DNA of 5,441 bases, taken from positions 1 through 5,441 of the forward strand of contig JACMKL010000300.1 of assembly GCA_014380105.1 (NCBI GenBank), in the 5' to 3' direction. The stretch is from Candidatus Melainabacteria bacterium. GTDB lineage: Bacteria; Cyanobacteriota; Vampirovibrionia; Obscuribacterales; Obscuribacteraceae. Both the position numbers and the translations under genes were made by a program. Numbering within the stretch: the stretch's first letter is position 1; every line of letters begins with the position of its first letter. The notes below the pieces were generated by a model that had not been told where the DNA came from, ran no database searches, and saw nothing but the letters and a program-made list of their open reading frames with translations. Positions 3,936 to 5,441 of this stretch are shown piece by piece.

Positions 3936-5441
3936 TTGGGACTGAGCGCAAGAATCACTTTTGCTTTTCTGACCGTGATTATGATCATGGTCCTTGGCAA
4001 TGCTGGCTATTCACTCTTCCTTGACTACAAGACCAGCCGCGACAACGCCTCTGCACGCGTTAATGAGGGCGTGAAGCAAGTCAAAACAGATTTGGGTGCA
4101 GTGCTCGAAGCAAACCGTGTATTTGCCATCCAAATGATAGGCGACGCGGATCTGATGGGTCCTTTTGGCAGACGAGACAAAGATGCTTTTGGTAAAGCGC
4201 TTAAAGATGTAGTTCGCAATACCGGTTTCAGCGGCTTTGTAACTGTTATTGACGATAAGGGCAAAGTTTTTTACAGCTCTGACTCTCCTCGCTTATCTGG
4301 ATATGACGCACGCCGATTAAGCTCCGGAATCGACTATGTTTTTAGAAACAACAAGTATTACCTTGGTGTCGCCTCTTTCACACCAACAGGCAATGTTGCC
4401 TTGTCCAGCATGTTGCCAATTCAGCTTGGTCCAAAAGTTGCCGGCGTGATGATAGCCAGCCAGCCTCTCAACAGCGAATTTTTGACAGGTCTGACAACAA
4501 AGTTTCAAACTCTTGACCCGGCCAGATTGTCGGGTATAGATCTGGCGCTGATTTCTTGCAGTCAAAACAAATCTCGCAAAGAAGGACAGTTGATTGCTGT
4601 CACACCGGGGTTGAGCCGCAAGGCCAGTGGTTTGCTCAAGCAAATTGAAGACCAGGGCGTCAAGGCACTTCCAAATCCTAAATCCGGACCGATGGCTGCC
4701 TTCGTTAAAGGTGACCCCGGTTTTGAAGCGAGCTGCAGAATCTGGAAAGATTGCAAACTCGATCAAGTTTCAGAAAACGATATTGTTGCCATTATTCTGG
4801 CTAGCACGCCTGTGCCGGATATGGTTTCCCGTGCAGCCAGCGTGCTTGTTCTTGCCGGCGCCTGTGGTGCCGTCGCCTTTTTATTTGCATTACTCTTCAG
4901 TGCCGGACTTTCAAAAGGTGTTAATGCGCCTTTGCGCTTCCTGATCAGACGCACAAACGAATTGGCAAGCCAGAGACAAGTCTTGCCTGCTCTTGAGGGT
5001 CTTTCCGGAGATTGGCTCGAACTGGGCGAACTTATCGATACTTCGGTCGTGTCGATGCGCCAAACGGTCACCAATTTAAAAGGACAAATTCAGAGACAAG
5101 CGGACGAAGTGGATTCTCAAAACCGCTCTCTAGATGCCGCCAATCAACAAGTAGAAACTCTCAATCGCCAGTATTCGACTCAAGCAAAACAGCTTTCTGA
5201 AGTTTCCAAACAAATCAATTTTGCCAACCGCCAGGCGATCATTCTCCAACACAAGCTCGATTCAATCTTGCAGGTTTCAACAGAAGGATTTTTGATCTTA
5301 GATCAATACGGCAACGTCATTTCTGCTAACCCCGTATTCTTAAATTGGATGGGCGTGACGGAAGCAGAAATAGCTGGGCGTCTATGTTTCGACCTGGTCA
5401 GAAAACCTGGCGAAGCGCGCACTACACAAACGCAAGGCGAA
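3936..5441 (+). CDS. Membrane-bound sensor protein with Cache-like, HAMP-like and PAS domains (3' end outside window)
   Basis: The frame is open to the last base (502 codons, no stop). Residues 7-29 form a transmembrane helix, and about 30-297 an extracytoplasmic sensor of Cache type: GFVTVIDDKGKVFYSSDSP (98-116) and later LPIQLGPKVAGVMIAS (160-175) resemble the paired strands of such PAS-like ligand domains. A second transmembrane helix spans about 298-323, then a HAMP-like linker (LSKGVNAPLRFLIRRTNELA, 325-344), a Gln-rich coiled coil (about 374-440) and the start of a PAS domain, LDSILQVSTEGFLILDQYGN onward (441-488). The output (histidine kinase, diguanylate cyclase or other) lies beyond the window, so the product cannot be named further. 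The start is uncertain: TTG 3936 is the only start codon that keeps the whole first helix (an in-frame stop sits at 3930-3932), with weak GATGG upstream; GTG 3975, ATG 3981 and ATG 3987 cut into the helix. An upstream ATG (3925) is out of frame by one base. Confidence 0.87.
   Translation, partial: MGLSARITFAFLTVIMIMVLGNAGYSLFLDYKTSRDNASARVNEGVKQVKTDLGAVLEANRVFAIQMIGDADLMGPFGRRDKDAFGKALKDVVRNTGFSGFVTVIDDKGKVFYSSDSPRLSGYDARRLSSGIDYVFRNNKYYLGVASFTPTGNVALSSMLPIQLGPKVAGVMIASQPLNSEFLTGLTTKFQTLDPARLSGIDLALISCSQNKSRKEGQLIAVTPGLSRKASGLLKQIEDQGVKALPNPKSGPMAAFVKGDPGFEASCRIWKDCKLDQVSENDIVAIILASTPVPDMVSRAASVLVLAGACGAVAFLFALLFSAGLSKGVNAPLRFLIRRTNELASQRQVLPALEGLSGDWLELGELIDTSVVSMRQTVTNLKGQIQRQADEVDSQNRSLDAANQQVETLNRQYSTQAKQLSEVSKQINFANRQAIILQHKLDSILQVSTEGFLILDQYGNVISANPVFLNWMGVTEAEIAGRLCFDLVRKPGEARTTQTQGE

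Noticed and set aside
4317..4766. Minus-strand 149-codon frame opposite the sensor gene, plus those at 4025-4264 and 4763-5074
   Set aside because: The plus-strand frame is continuous with clear membrane and PAS features; these frames have no recognisable domain or ribosome site.
1..5441. CRISPR array, insertion sequence, prophage, toxin-antitoxin or defence island
   Set aside because: No direct repeat-spacer pattern, transposase, integrase, terminal repeats or phage genes were seen on either strand.

Overview
The window is a chromosomal stretch from a free-living bacterium. Base composition is moderate, the coding density is high, and nothing looks like a phage, plasmid or insertion sequence. 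The short SRP RNA without an Alu domain is the form found in Gram-negative bacteria and relatives. The tandem MshEN-type mini-protein and the PAS sensor suggest an environmental, signalling-rich genome. A non-photosynthetic cyanobacterial relative (Melainabacteria/Vampirovibrionia type) would fit, but that is an impression and not shown by the sequence.

Left part (1-2643) is tetrapyrrole and magnesium territory. The window opens inside the 3' part of hemD (uroporphyrinogen-III synthase, +). It ends convergently with, and overlaps by 20 nt, a corA-type Mg2+/divalent cation channel gene on the minus strand (315-1457). A divergent 160-nt spacer follows, then hemB (porphobilinogen synthase, zinc type, 1618-2643, +). 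Two heme-pathway genes are thus separated by an antisense corA.

Middle part (2644-3744): 46 nt after hemB lies a 155-codon gene of unknown function, probably co-transcribed. Its product has a cysteine cluster and what looks like a duplicated beta-beta-alpha unit. After a spacer with a perfect 12-bp palindrome and a consensus -10 box comes an RNA gene that I recognise as the bacterial SRP RNA (ffs), at about 3347-3437. It has a 13-bp closing stem, the conserved GGTCAGG...AGCAGCC internal loop, and an unusual GAAA instead of GGAA apical loop. Only about 30 nt downstream starts a 91-codon gene for a stand-alone protein made of two MshEN-like 24-residue repeats.

Right part (3745-5441): a 190-nt spacer with small hairpins leads to a large plus-strand gene that runs off the window end. 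It encodes a membrane sensor: one N-terminal transmembrane helix, a Cache-like extracytoplasmic domain, a second transmembrane helix, a HAMP-like/coiled-coil linker and the start of a PAS domain. Its output domain lies outside the window. Its start codon is uncertain and may be affected by a one-base indel.

The most interesting items are the unannotated SRP RNA with its variant tetraloop, the two-repeat MshEN-like mini-protein lacking the usual arginines, the unknown cysteine-rich protein linked to hemB, and a glycine-to-leucine change in an otherwise highly conserved HemB motif. I see no clear evidence of an entirely new multi-gene system.
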